Source: Parachlorella kessleri
Taxonomy: Eukaryota > Chlorophyta > Trebouxiophyceae > Chlorellales > Chlorellaceae
Length of the DNA stretch: 64,000 nt
NCBI GenBank assembly: GCA_001598975.1
Contig: BBXU01001784.1
Span: 44,557-108,556, forward strand
Direction of reading: 5' to 3'
Positions 10,501 to 23,054 of this stretch are shown here, one piece after another. The translations under genes were made by a program, and so were the position numbers. The notes beneath the pieces are model-generated. The model was not told where the DNA came from. It worked only from the letters and a program-made list of their open reading frames with translations, and ran no database searches. Numbering within the stretch: the first letter of the stretch is position 1; each line of letters opens with the position of its first letter.

Positions 10501-13420
10501 TCACCTTACACATAAGTGCGGGAACGAAACCACTGGCAAGAATTGCCGCTTCGCAATCTCCTCCTGGATACTCTCGTACAGGACTCGCAGCTGCACAGTT
10601 GCAGGCCATGCGTGGTCAGTCTATGTCTCCAGCGCCCAGCAGCTGACAGTGCATGCGCCCGGGTCTGAGCGGCAACGGCCGGTGGCCAAATCTGTACTCA
10701 AAGAACGTTTTGCGGCACCATTGCTACCACATGGTGCTGCCTAGTTTGCTATGGGCCCCGCATGCAGTTCGCCACCTCCATGCATGGTCCCATCAGCAGT
10801 CTCACCTTATACCACTCCCCACTGGCCCTGGTTGCCCAGTAGGTAGCTGACTTTTTGTGGGGCACGTGCACCACAAAGCCTGAGGAATGGACACTGAATG
10901 TCACGTTCAAACCTGCAGGTCAGGCACAGGACACAAGTTGGGCAATTAAAGTCTTCAGCCGGTACAGCCGCTGTTGTCCAAAGCTGTGAAGCTGGCCGGG
11001 TTCACTTCACACCTACATTTATCATGCGGCAGCACGCTGCTTGACGGAACATGATAGATGGTGTGCCATGTGCATTGCCACGAGGCCTTCCCTGTGTCTT
11101 ACTCTCAAACCCTTCACCTGCTTCAAAGCTTCACGCATTGATTATGTCAGTGCCCAGGCTCTACCCACCCTGACTGAATTGACATTGCATACTGGGTTGG
11201 TTACATGCGTCATACCTGCAAGGTGTAAGAGGTGTTGGACCTTGTTCTTCCGGTAACCCCTAAAGCGCTCATCGTACCAGGGGACAAAGCTCCTAGACAC
11301 AATGATGTAAGGCTCATACCCCTGCACAGTGACACACGAAGGTTCGTGCTGCTGAAGACGGTGTTGGCAATGGCATGACAACATAGTGCAGGGTTGCAGA
11401 GAGCTTGCTCCTTCCCTTACAGTTGCAAGGAGTCACACTGTGAAGTATAAGAGATTGTGAACATGTAGGGCTAGTTGCCTCTCATTACCTCCGCGTACTG
11501 TATTCTATATGGCTGGCTGGCCCCCATCCACTTGTCATAGTTGGTGGCACGGTGACCCCGCTCATACTCTTTCATGGCAAAACCTAACAGCTTCTCCTCA
11601 TTGAAGGCCTGGACTGCAAAGTCCTTCCCTCCTGCAGTGGCAGGGCAGTGGTATGTTGCCGCACGGGATTGATGCACGCTGAGCTGCAATGAGGGCAAGG
11701 CAGACCCTAAGGTGCATCACAGTCACTCAAGCCTGGTGATTTAGTGCTGGTCACCAAGGGCAGCGCTGTGGCCAGCATGGTGAAGCGCAGGGTGAAGTGC
11801 AGGGGCACCAAAGGGAAGCAGAGCCAGCCAGCAGGGTCTGCCCACAGGCCTACTCACTCCGCGCAGCTTCCAGTGCTAGCACCCTGCCCTCAGTCCCATT
11901 GTTAGCCGTCTCGAAGGCTGGGAGTACAATGGCCCCAGGCTTATTCAGGCGATTCAGTAGCCTAGCATAACCCTGCAGACAGGAAACCAGCAACCCGTTG
12001 TTCTGGAGGCCACGATAGCAGCAACATAGTAAGACATGGGATGAACCGGATGCTGCACTTCTCCTAGCAGAGCAGGAAGCACAAACCTGAGGCGATTTAT
12101 ACTCTGGAAGCATCGTTGGGGTGGGCACAAAGTCGGCATCCAGTAGTAGCAGCGCCTGCGGTGAAGCAGTGATCTTCCCTCAGATCCTGGCTTTGTGATA
12201 TACAAATATGCCCACCCACCAGCAAGTGTAAGAAAACAGTTTGCCTTCTAACTGCCCATGAGACCACCAAACACAATGTGCAGACATACTCTGGGCTGGA
12301 TGATCTACTTGGCGCCTATGTGGGCCCAAAATTTACCTCTGTCCGGGCAAGCATCAGTGCACGGTTGCGCGCTGCGTTCACTGGGTAGAGTGATGCATCC
12401 CCTGGTTTGTAGAAGTTGCTAGCTGCCAGCTCCAAGTCCAGCAGGCAGGAACCTGCACAACACAGGGAAAGATATGAGCAGACCCCTTAGCCTTGACCAA
12501 GCCTGGAATGGCCAGTCGCCCTTGGGTAGGCTTTGGCTGCAGCAATCGAGTTGCTCAGCATGCATGGCAATGTGGCGAGGACATCCGAGCAGCTGGTCTT
12601 AGAGCCCCATGCCTCAGCAGCTGGCCAACCTGACAGCTCCATCCTTTGGTGGAAGTCAGCCAGGCGCTCCAAGGCCACACCCAGGTGGCTGCCGTTGAGC
12701 GAGATGTCGTCAGAGAAGATTTTGCCCTTCAGGGTGGGCACGTAGACCACTGCAGAAATCGGGTCCGGCCAAAGGCTACACTGGTTCTCCAGCATTTCCA
12801 ACCTGCAGTGGTAGGCGTACCCATAAGACGACAGCTGTGTGGAGCTTATACCCCAAGTCTACGCGATGCGCCACTTGCCAGCAAGCATGCTACAGTGCTT
12901 GGAAGTGATTTGAAGACCTGCCACCACTTTCTAAGACAGTACAATTGCTTGCTGCACTGGAGAACACGTTCTGCAACCAGCTCACACCTTTCCAGGGAGA
13001 GCTGCGTCACAAGGGTTATGCTTTCCGGCTGCCGTGGGCGGCAGCTGTGCCACTGCCGCACTGAGGAAAGGCGGGTGAGGGGCATGTTAGTTGGGCCCCG
13101 ACATGCCTTGAGCACATGGTCCGCTGGGCCCTGGTCAGTGAATGTGTATCGCACTTCACTGGTCAGGCTGAGGCTGATACGGGTAAATGTTGTGCCGGCC
13201 GTTTGCTTATAAGCTGAATAAAAGTACAGCATCTGCACCACAGCACACAGTTGGTCAACCCTGTGCACCCCGTAACTGAAGGACATGCGGAGCCGCCGCT
13301 GAGGGTACATAAGCCAGGGCTCACCAACACGCTGATCGTCATGCCAAGCAAGAGAGGCACGGTTGAGCCAAGGCGCCCGGGCCTGGGCTGCCTGACGCCA
13401 CCAACTTCCTTCCTTGACAT
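10501..13420 (-). CDS. GT49-type glycosyltransferase (LARGE/B4GAT1-like), paralogue 1
   Basis: Predicted type II Golgi membrane glycosyltransferase of the Glyco_transf_49 family; animal relatives transfer glucuronic acid or xylose. Ten exons: 13420-13325, 13232-12988, 12802-12630, 12452-12337, 12155-12087, 11972-11858, 11631-11489, 11321-11216, 10912-10806, 10590-10501; in frame, 419 aa. The N-terminus is basic and followed by a signal anchor spanning exons 1-2. Family landmarks in order: SITLVTQLSLERLEMLE, WPDPISAVVYVP, VNAARNRALMLA, the metal-binding DxD in LLLLDADFVPTP, LPAFET, YEPYIIVSR...PWYDERFRGY, SGFVVHVPHK, and the C-terminal VSFPHLC. The acceptor and sugar cannot be told from sequence. 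It lies next to FAS1 genes whose products may be substrates (inference). Confidence 0.88.
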
Positions 13421-14549
13421 CCTCCCCTTCGCCGTGCCGCCTATCGCTGACTACGCAGCAACAATTCGGGGGTTAGCTGCAGCCAGCCCCGCAGCAGCGA
13501 CCCCCAGACCAGACCCCGTGGCGCAACCCGTGCCCGATGTAGCGCTGCCTAACTACTAAGAGATCTTCTATTAGCTATGTATAAGAGAGTCTAGGAAGCG
13601 CGATAAACGCTCGATGCGGCGGTGATGCGCACCCGACAGTTGAGTTTGCATCAAAAATCATGGTGTCGGATGCGATACCCTGGAGTGCTGCCATGGTAAA
13701 GCAAGCCACCCTGCCGTCAGTGGAAGGAAGCCCATGGATGTCTGGCCCTTCTTCCGGGTGGATGTGACACTGCAAGGTCTGGCTCTAGATGGGCTGGGCG
13801 TTCACGCCGGACTCCGCAACACTGGCCTGAGGGCTCGCGCTCGTACTACAGGCACAGCCCCCTATCTTCCCCCGGCAATCTCGTTGGAACCTTCAGCAGC
13901 CCGACGGCATGCAAACATGTCATGTCATGGTAGTACGTTTTTTTGCAGCGAGGCAGTGGGCTCCCTTGGTCTCAATACAGGTCAACCGCTCTATTTATCC
14001 TGGCAGAGAGGGACCTGCCAGATTCCTGCCTAGCATTCTCTCAGCGCTTCTTGCTGGGAATATTGGGCTGGTTATTACAGCAGAAGCTGCTAGTCCTCCC
14101 TCCCCAACAGTTTGGACCGTGCGCACCTGCCTTACATAGGGGAAAATCAATCCTGCCTGCACGCTGCCTCCTAACACAGCAAAGCCTGCTGAGTGCTTCC
14201 GAATGTCCGCTGGGACACCCATGCATTTCATGCAAAACTTGCACCGCAACCAGCAAAAGCAACGAACTGCGAACCACGCCGCCACTGCTGACCCAAAACT
14301 AGCCAGGCCTCTATGCCAATATACAGGATGGCTCAAACTTGGTATAGTAACAACCAGACAAGACTCTGTCGGACAACGAGCATGGTTGCTCTCCGGCAAC
14401 AGGTACTTCCTAAGTGCACCGGCACCCCTGAGTCCAGCTCCTAAATGCTTTCCATCATTGATAGAAGCCAGCGACTCCAGCGTTGTACCCTGCGCTATCA
14501 TTGCTGTGCAGTTTGAGAGCCCCTCTGTACAGATGCTGTAGCAGCGCGG
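13421..14549. other. Intergenic region between GT49-1 and GT49-2
   Basis: About 1.1 kb between the GT49-1 start codon and the GT49-2 stop codon, both on the minus strand. It should hold the GT49-1 promoter and the GT49-2 3' UTR. Open frames on both strands lack domains or phase-compatible splice partners. Confidence 0.5.
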
Positions 14550-17500
14550 TCAGTGTAGCCGCGGCAGGCCCTCATGCTGCTCGAATGGCTGTGGATGGAC
14601 GCAAAGTTGGGGAAAGGATGTCACCGGGACAAAGCTGTAGCTGCTGATCTCTCCTACAACCCGCTCCCTGTACAGCAGCCCATTCTGCAGTGCAGCAAGA
14701 TCTTGGTGGTGTCACAGGATCAGCCACCAGTACAGCAGCCTGCCCAGGAAGGGAGCCTTGAGAGCGATGTCACACAACTACACTGACTGCCGAAAGGATG
14801 GGGGTGCATGAGCAACAACAGCGCAGTGATGGAGGGGAATCCTTGGGACCAGATGCAAATCATTGTGGCATATAGCTGCCACCACCTGGGCGTCAGAATG
14901 GAAGGGGATGGGATAGATGGTGCCAAGTCGTACTGCCGCCCAAGCCATTTGATTGGGAAAACTGTGCAGTGGTACATGCCTTGCGCCACTGCCCATGCTT
15001 GGAAGCAAGGTAGCTCTCCCCCCTTTTGTGCGGTACATGCACCACAAAGCCCGTCCCGTGGACTGTAAATGTTGTGTTCAGCCCTGCGGTTTCGCAGGAC
15101 AACATAAGGTCATTTCTGGTAGTGAGTCCCGGCAACTTAGGGAACACTGCATTGCAAGGCATCGACAGCAGCCATGCCAGGCTTGAAAAGGCAACAGTGC
15201 GGCCCCGCAGAAATTTCCTTTGCAGGACTGACCCTGGAAGCCTTCTGCATATATTTGCCGACACCTCTGCTTACCTACAAGGTGCATGATGTGCTGTATT
15301 TTGTTGTGCCCATATCCCCTAAACCTCTCATCATACCATGGAACCCAATGGCGTGAGACAAGGACGTATGGCTCGAAGTTCTGCACCAGCAAAGCGCAGG
15401 CACACAGCACACTAGTGACTGTAGGTCAACGGACTATTGTTAGTTCCAAAATGATTTGAGTCCGGGAGTTCTCCACCCAGTGCTAAGGGCAGGGATACCC
15501 TCCCCACGCAGGTGGGACAGGTACCACAGCCCACCAAAGGCATGCCCAGGCCACCATGTTTTCAAGAATGACTGCATGCATGTCGCAGCAGACAACACGC
15601 TTTGAACGTGCCAGGGAGCCAGCAATACATGTGCGACCATGAAGTGAAGCTTACATGCCATATGCATGTCGAACCCGCAGGTGCCTCTCAGTGCAGCACT
15701 GCACGCACCCAGCAGTACCCGTGGCAAGGATCGGTCCCCTCACCTTTTTATACTTGATTTTGTAGTTCTCGTCCTGGCTGACCCAACGAGTGTAGTTGGT
15801 CTGCCGGTGCCCTGCCACAAACAAGTGCTGCTTGAAGCCCCGCATCCTGCCGTTGCGGTACTTCTTCACAGCAACCGCCTTGCCCTCTGCAGTTAAGCCA
15901 GGGTTGAGGAGCCAGTGGGCATGGTGATGGCTGGTAGTATTAAGAGACCAAACAGTGCAACGCCTTCACAAGGGGGTGCGAGCCTCACTGCTGGGTGCCG
16001 CTCTATTCCTCCATGCATCATATGCACAGCTGGCCTTGGGACCGGACATATTATCGACCAAGCACTACGAAATGACACCAAGTGTCTACCGACGTTTGTG
16101 CAGTGGTTGTCCACTTACTGCGGGCTGCCTTGAGGGCCAGTGTTTTGCCAGAATACCCTTCACTGGCTGTCTCAAATGCCGGCAGCACTATTGCCTCCGG
16201 TCGGTCTAACCGCTGCAGGAGCTCAGCATAGCCCTGAACCAAACAGCAGAAATGCATGATCTACAGGTGCGGGAGTGCGGGAAAGAGCACAGGGTAGTCA
16301 CTGCACCCCCAGCTCAGGCTTTGGTGATACTTCACGAAGATGGGCAGGGTGTGTGTACTAGCAGACACTCAAAACGCAAGCCAGACGCGACAGTGCAGGT
16401 GCTGCAGCGGTTGAGCCGAGCTCGTGCCTGCTCTGAGGATCGCAGGCGCCATCGTCGTATTCTGGCATACCAGCCCTGCTGAAGCAAAATGACTGGCCCC
16501 GCACCTGTGGGGTTTTGTAGGGCGCTAGCATAGTGGGGGAGGCAACAAAGTCCGCATCCAACAGCAGCAGCGCCTGTAGGCAGAGTGGCACCGGCACGTG
16601 CTCCGCCACCGCACATGACTTGCAAAGACGTATATAGTTTTGCTACAACTTTGCAAAAATCTTCGCAAACCATCAAACTTGGCCTCCATGTATACAGCCG
16701 TATGGCATGCCTGTGCAGCCCCAGGCACAGTGCAGCTTACTTGTGTCCTGGCTAGCATCAGCGCCCGGTTGCGCACTGCATTGACCGGGTACAGTGCTGC
16801 CTCTGCCCCCTCTCCAAAGTCCTGTGTTGCCAGCTCCACATCGAGAACACAGGACGCTGCTGGGCAGGAGGAGCACAAGAATGAGCAAAATCGGCAAATG
16901 GCAAGATATTCTTCTTCTCCGTGTACCCTAGCAGGGGCCGGGCAAAGCAGCAGGTCGCCACCAATTTAGCACAAACATATGCCTTCTTTAATAAGCTGTT
17001 ACGGTGGACTCCCACCAATGCTGTCCAGTTTGCTGCTAACCATTGTCAAGTCAGCCATCCTACATGGCAGCTCCACCAAGTTGCACGCACTGCAGTTGTA
17101 GCCCGTCAACTGGAGCTGCCATGGGAGGTTGCTGGCCTTCGTCAACCTACCGTGTTGCTGCATCCGCTCAACAAACTGCCCAACTCGTGTTACAGCCGCC
17201 CCAAGGTGGGTACCATTCAAGGTCAGGTCGTCCAGCGAGAATATCCTGCCTTGCAATGTCGGTATATACACCACCGCCGCAATGGGGTCCGGCCAGGTGC
17301 TGCACTGGTTTTCTAGCATCTCTAGCCTGCAATGGTAATTAATGCTGAAAGGGGTGACCGCCACACCAGTGTGCTGGTGCGGTGGCAAGGACTTCAGCAA
17401 TACCTCAAGCTCAGGTTATCAAAATGGAACTGTGGCATCCGCAGTGCACTAGCGGGACTTTGGCTCCCAACCGTTCGCAGTGCCTCGTCAGGCGTAGGGA

Positions 17501-18221
17501 AAACAAAAGCTTTCCCAAATCCAAGCATTATACGGCCGCAACTCGAGCTGGCCCCACGGAGGTTCCAGACACAAATCATGGTCCTGTAAGTTTGTGTTCA
17601 ACAAGCTAGCCAGCAATACCAGGAACGCCGCTGCTGAAAATTCTCACCTCTCAAGCGAAAGCTGGGTCACAATAGTGATGCTCTCCTGCTGCCGTGGCTT
17701 ACAGCTGTGCCACTGCCGCACCGCAACAAGGTCTGGAACCACCTCATCAGGCTCCGGCCCTCTACACTGCTTTGCCGCTGCGGCTGCTCTCAGCTCCTGC
17801 CACGTGTACGGCAGATCGCTGCTGCTGATGCTGATCCTGAGCCTGGAGGTGACTAGTGAGCTTTGCATCTGCAGCTTGAAGCAGTACTGCAGCGGCAAGG
17901 CAAGAAAACGCAGGGCTGGGGACTGTCCTCCAGCTCGCCCTTCAGCAAAGAGCAAGCCAGGGCGCCCCTGTGCACTTTTCTTCAATAACCGGCAGCCAGC
18001 TGAAAGTCAGCGTGCAGTCAAGCTGGTATAAGGCAAGGGTTGGACGCGCACATAAGGGCAGCAGCTGACAGTGCATACGGAACATGCAAGGATGCAAGGG
18101 TTATGGCGCAGCAACTCACCAACATGCTGAGAGCCATGACCGTCAGCAACGGTGCAAGTCTGCAGAAGCCCAGTGGCTTGCCCAAGGACCCAGCATGGAG
18201 CTTGCGCACCGCCCGGCGCAT
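14550..18221 (-). CDS. GT49-type glycosyltransferase, paralogue 2
   Basis: Second minus-strand GT49 copy, 434 aa in ten exons: 18221-18120, 17886-17648, 17326-17151, 16856-16741, 16573-16505, 16233-16119, 15886-15744, 15380-15275, 15083-14980, 14684-14550. Intron positions and phases match paralogue 1. The N-terminus is basic with a signal anchor (APLLTVMALSML). Landmarks: TIVTQLSLERLEMLE, WPDPIAAVVYIP, LLLLDADFVASP, LPAFET, NFEPYVLVSR...PWYDERFRGYG, GFVVHVPH, PVTSFPQLC. Intron 9 starts with GC (AAG|GCATGT) instead of GT; length and homology to the sister genes support it. The C-terminus runs about 15 residues past FPQLC, where the other two copies stop within two. Its start faces GT49-3 across a 650-base shared upstream region. 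Confidence 0.88.
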
Positions 18222-18871
18222 GACAACGTGGTGTGAAGCCGCGCCCCTCCTTGGACGCAGTTATAGTGCTAGGTATTGTCGTGATCTGAATAGAAGTGGG
18301 TCATGAGCAAGCACAAAGACGAGTTTCGGCCATGTGACTCTGACTGTCAACAGGGCGGTGGGCGTTTATTGCGGTGCGTAAAATTGTCCAGGAGCTAGCA
18401 GGTTGAAAGCTAAGCGACTGCCATCGACTGCAAGGCCAAAACAGGCAAAAATGAAATACAAACCTGTGTGTCACCTATGACAGAAGGGAAGTCATGTCTT
18501 TTGTTTCATCTACGCATGACAGATAGGCTATTTCACACCAAGACCCTCTGTCACACGTATACGCTCTTCCCCGGACGCCTCAGTGCTGAGGTTTGGTTTG
18601 CAGTTTGTTGGCCATGATCCACTGAACTTCCTCGAGGAAGAACGTGCAAAGGATAGCGTCGTTGCGACACTGTCTTAGGTGCTGCTCATTTCCTTGGCCA
18701 GCAACTGCCTTCGCTAGAGCAGCTGCTACCAGCTGGCGGGGGTTGGTACTCGGACACGCTTGGTGGCGTTTACTGCCTTGAGAGCATGATGAAACTCTAA
18801 CCGGAGCTTCAGCCGGGGCTGCCCTTGCTAAAGGCTCTATGCAAAAAGCAGCAGACGCTAGGACGGGCAAC
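18222..18871. promoter_or_regulatory. Divergent upstream region of GT49-2 and GT49-3
   Basis: 650 bases separate the two ATG codons of the head-to-head glycosyltransferase genes, so both promoters and 5' UTRs are expected here. A minus-strand open frame (18580-18969) runs through it and over exon 1 of GT49-3, but it has no family resemblance. No TATA box was identified with confidence. Confidence 0.45.
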
Positions 18872-21800
18872 ATGTTACCCTTGGGAAGCCGGCGGCGGCA
18901 TGGAAGCACGGCCTCCTTGCTAGTGGGCATGGCGCTTAGCCTCCTGGTGAGAGCTGGCAAACTTGACATACCCTGACTTACGCTGTGCCCGAGCCTGCTT
19001 GACGCTGAAGTAATACCTCCTACACAGGTGGTGGACTTGACGATTTAATACTGTCGCGCTCACTGCTTGTCTTTGAAAGAAACACTCGTCCACGTCTCAC
19101 TGCTACTGCCACTGCAGGTCTGCCTAGCGCTCAGCACCCATTCCCGCCTGCTGGACTACACAGTAGCCCGCATCAACGTCAAGGTCACGAGCAGTGAGCA
19201 GTACTTCTACCACAAGCAAGACTGGCAGCAGTGGAGCGAGGGCGGGACACAAAAGTGCAGAGCGCCTGTTGCGGACGAGGTCATTCCTCACCTTCTCTCT
19301 GTGCGGCAGTGGCACAGCTGCAAGCCACGGCAGCTGGAAAGCGCGACGCTTGTTACGCAGCTGTCCCTGGAAAGGTGGGACTCACTGAGACGAGTCTGGT
19401 CACCAATGTGCAGTGGCCTTCACCTTTGCACACTCACCACAGCTGCATCATGGCTCGTCAGTCTATATGCTCAGGCTGGGGCAGGTTGGAAGGGCTGTCA
19501 GAAGAATTTGGTTTAGCTAACAAGGTGCCACAAGACTGTAGCATCCTTCGGCCAGAAAGCAGCACAGTGTTCGATGCAAGCAGGGTGTCAGCGTATCTAG
19601 GTTAATCCGCTGGGCTACCGTGGCGTTAATCCCGGCTTCTTTAAGGCACCCACCTGTCCATTCCTGGGCTGCAGGCTCGAGATGCTGGAGAACCAGTGCC
19701 GCATATGGCCAGACCCCATCGCGGCGGTGGTCTATGTGCCCACGGTGCAAGGTCGTGCTGCGTCCGCGGAAGATGCCAGCCTGAACGGCTCAGTCCTTGC
19801 GGAGGCAGTTGGGAGGGCCACTGCCTTCTTCAACCGCATGCAGCTACAAGGTGGGCTACCAGGGGCTAGGGGCTAGAGGAATAGCCGGTTGAGGGGGTTC
19901 ATATGCAATCCGCTGCTATGTTTGACAGCGGGTGCAGTGTCCCTGTGTGCTCCATGCCCCTGACGGGGATTTATGCCGTGCAAGTAGTAGCCATCTGCTT
20001 ACTTGAAGTACACTGAGGTGCCACGTGGCTTGTGCAATATCAGCAGCTGTGAGTTGGGAGCGTCACAGAGGCTGATATTGATGCTCTTCTGATGGGAATA
20101 ATATACTCTGGTTGCAGGTGCTTGCACCCTGGACCTGGAGTTGGTAACACAGAACTTCAAGTCAGAGGAGGAGGCGGGGCTCTATCCCTTCAATGCAGCA
20201 CGCAACCGGGCCCTGCTGCTGGCACAAACAGAAGTAAGCTAGTTGCTACTGCATTTAGAACCTGCTGCATAGCCCCTGAGCGGATGGCTGGCGGCATGCA
20301 ACCAGCATGCAACACCAGAAATCGCCCTGCAGAGGGCTGGGATTTCCACTGCGTATGAATGCCGGCTTGAGGAAACGTGGGCAGCTCAGCTCTCTCCATA
20401 TGACAGCAGCACACCCTTGACGTGAAGCAGGCGCCCTGGACTTTCTAGGGCTGACACCTGGTATTGATTTGTTCCGTGCAGGCCCTCCTCCTTTTGGATG
20501 CCGATTTTGTGCCCAGCCCCACCATTGTTGCTTCGTACAAGTCGCCGCAGGTGGGTGGCAGGTAACAGTGGCATGGTCAAGGGCGCTCACGCACTTGCTA
20601 GCCACGGCTTCAGAAAGTATGTTCCTCAAGGGCGTACCTGAGAGGTGCGCTATGATGTCCACTTCAGGGTCACCGCAGCTACTGTAGTGAGGTTGGTCCT
20701 GGCAAGCCTTCACAGTGGCAGGATAAATGCACAGTCCTTATCCTCGCTGTGCAGGGCTATGCAGAGCTTCTGCGGCGGCTGAACAGGCCGGGCGCTGTGA
20801 TATTGCCAGCGTTCGAAACAGCTGACAATGGCACTGAGGGCCAACAACTGGCCTTGGCAGCAGTGCACGGTGAGTACCTTGGAGCGCATGGTGTTCTGGC
20901 CGCAGCCGCATCTTGCCTTCATGTGAGCTTTTCCCCTCATGTGTGACGATGCGCCTGCTTTCCTGAATGCGCTGGAACCTGTCTAACTCCCGCATGCCAT
21001 AGACCTAGGAAGTGCTACTGGGCTCTGTGGGCTTGTAGGGGTAGTGGGACCTCCTGCACCTCCTAGATCTGTAACGTCACATGCACCTTGAAATCGCCAC
21101 TCTGCAGGGGGGAAGGCATTTGCTGCTGAGGCGTACCAGCAACACAACCTGCTAGGGTTCCACATGGCACATTATGCTGGGGGACACGGCCCCACCAACT
21201 ATACCCGCTGGGTGGCTACCAGCAAGTATTACTGGATCCGATACCAGTCGGTGAGTCCGTTCAACTGTCTCTCCGCTTTGCAAGGGAGCAAAGCAAGGCT
21301 GGCCAGTGCTTGCTTACCCCGTCGGCTGCTGCTGCCACTATAGCCTCACTGCCTGTGTGTGGTGGCCTCCGCTTCTGCATCTCTGGGCCCGGCTGCGTGA
21401 CACACACAACCTTTCTAGCGATGTGCTGCCTCAGAGAAGCACCCCGGCTTGCCTTGCAGGGGTATGAGCCATATGTCATAGTATCCCGGCGCTTCTGCCC
21501 CTGGTACGATGAGCGCTTCAGGGGCTATGGGTACGACAAGATACAGCAGCTGGAGCACCTGGCTTCAGGTAGGGCCCAGCTGGGGAGGGGCTGGCGACAA
21601 TGTGGCAGCCAGACACGCCGCAGCAATGTGAATGTGGTCCGGCATGGAGCAGGATCCGCCGGTTGGGAAGGCCCTGCCTGCAGCAAACCTGCCACGTGCC
21701 AAAAAGTGCCGCTGAAGCCGAGCAACCGCCGGCATCATGTTGCCTTGGCAAGCATTGCTTGCAGCCTCCTGCAGGTCGCTGTTACCAGTGCCGATGCCAG

Positions 21801-22296
21801 CATCCTTACCACCCAACAGACACAGGCTGCACCCAGGCTCCACCCGTCCCTGTTGACAGCCCCCTCCAGCTGTGCCGTGCAGAACACGTGAACTTCTTTG
21901 TGCACCCTCACGGGTTTGTGGTTCATGTGCCTCATGAGAAGGCTCCTACCTTTGGCATCACCCACAGAACGGGGCACTGGGACAGGGTGAGTGACGTCCG
22001 CGGCAACATTAGCTTCATGGGCCACTGCAGTAGGGCAAGCCACGAAGGCGAGGGCCATCTGTGTCACTTGCACCACCCCGGTGTGCCTTCCACTAGCATG
22101 CCGCAGTGTCCATGTCACTACCTGCACTGCGCTCTCTCTGCGCCACAGCCACGTACGCCCTCTCACTACCCTAGATATCACACAGTGCATGCTGGTGCCT
22201 GCGCAGCTGTACAAGATGTTCAAGGACGTCCAGTCCCAGCTGAGGAGGCACCGCTTTGTGCCAGTGACATCCTTCCCTCAGTTGTGTCAACAGTGA
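18872..22296 (+). CDS. GT49-type glycosyltransferase, paralogue 3
   Basis: Plus-strand GT49 copy, 417 aa, ten exons: 18872-18946, 19118-19374, 19675-19850, 20118-20233, 20482-20550, 20755-20869, 21108-21250, 21460-21568, 21883-21986, 22207-22296. Exon 1 (75 bases, from ATG at 18872) was located by homology; it encodes a short basic tail and most of the signal anchor (SLLVGMALSLL), and its donor phase matches the other copies. Landmarks: ATLVTQLSLERLEMLE, WPDPIAAVVYVP, FNAARNRALLLA, LLLLDADFVPSP, LPAFET, YEPYVIVSR...PWYDERFRGYG, GFVVHVPHEK, PVTSFPQLC. The stem between anchor and catalytic domain differs most from paralogues 1 and 2, which suggests divergence in partner or location rather than in chemistry. 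Confidence 0.88.
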
Positions 22297-23054
22297 GAAA
22301 ACATTACCAGGTGCAGCACGGTTGTGAGCAGCACGGTTGTGAGCGGCGCGGGTGCCACAGGCTTTGTTTTAGGGGTTGGCTGATTGATCCGGCTGAGCTG
22401 TGCCTGTTTGGGGTCCTGCAGCAGTACTGGGTAGGTTGGTGTTTTTGTATGACGTGTGTGCAGCTTCCCTCAAGTGTTGGGGCAGAGTGATCCAGTGACA
22501 TTTATTAGTGTGCTTTGCTGACTTCAAGTTAAACACATCACGAAGTAGTGGATTTCATTTATGCTATGAAGGCAGGTGGCTGCCAACTTGTGGTTCTTGG
22601 CAAACAACCTTTGGTGCCTGGTTGCCAATGTCAGCTGCAAGACTATGATGCAGTAAGGATAGCAGGGAGGTGCAGGCCAGCAGACAGAGGTTGCTTAAGC
22701 AGGCACACAACCTCTTGGGTCCTCACTTCAACTAAGCTGTTGCAAGAAGCCAGGCTACAACCAGAAGTCGTTACATGCCCTTGCATCCAAGAAACTCAGC
22801 AAGGCCATGTTTCTCACAATAGAGATCGTCTAGAGTGAGCCAGGCAAGTAGCAGCATGGACAAGGACAAGTACTATTGTCAAGTGATGTTCTGGTGGAGC
22901 CTACGTCAGGCATAGGAAGAAGACAATATCAAGTGAACAAAAAAAGTTATGCTGTGTAACGCGTGATGCAACGAGAGAGAAATTGTCATGGCAGGGGTGA
23001 GTACTCAGCGCGCCTCACTCTCACTCAGGCGGGAGCCCCCATGGGGACACCTGC
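22297..23054. other. Convergent intergenic region, GT49-3 / FAS1-3
   Basis: No supported gene. A short tandem direct repeat with unit GCACGGTTGTGAGCA lies at about 22316-22345, just after the GT49-3 stop codon, probably in its 3' UTR. The rest shows nothing recognisable. Confidence 0.5.

Noticed and set aside
18580..18969. Minus-strand open frame of 129 codons upstream of GT49-3
   Set aside because: It lies antisense to exon 1 of GT49-3, which is supported by homology and splice phase, and it has no recognisable domain.
22548..22838. 96-codon plus-strand open frame between GT49-3 and FAS1-3
   Set aside because: It starts with GTG, has no domain and no splice support.
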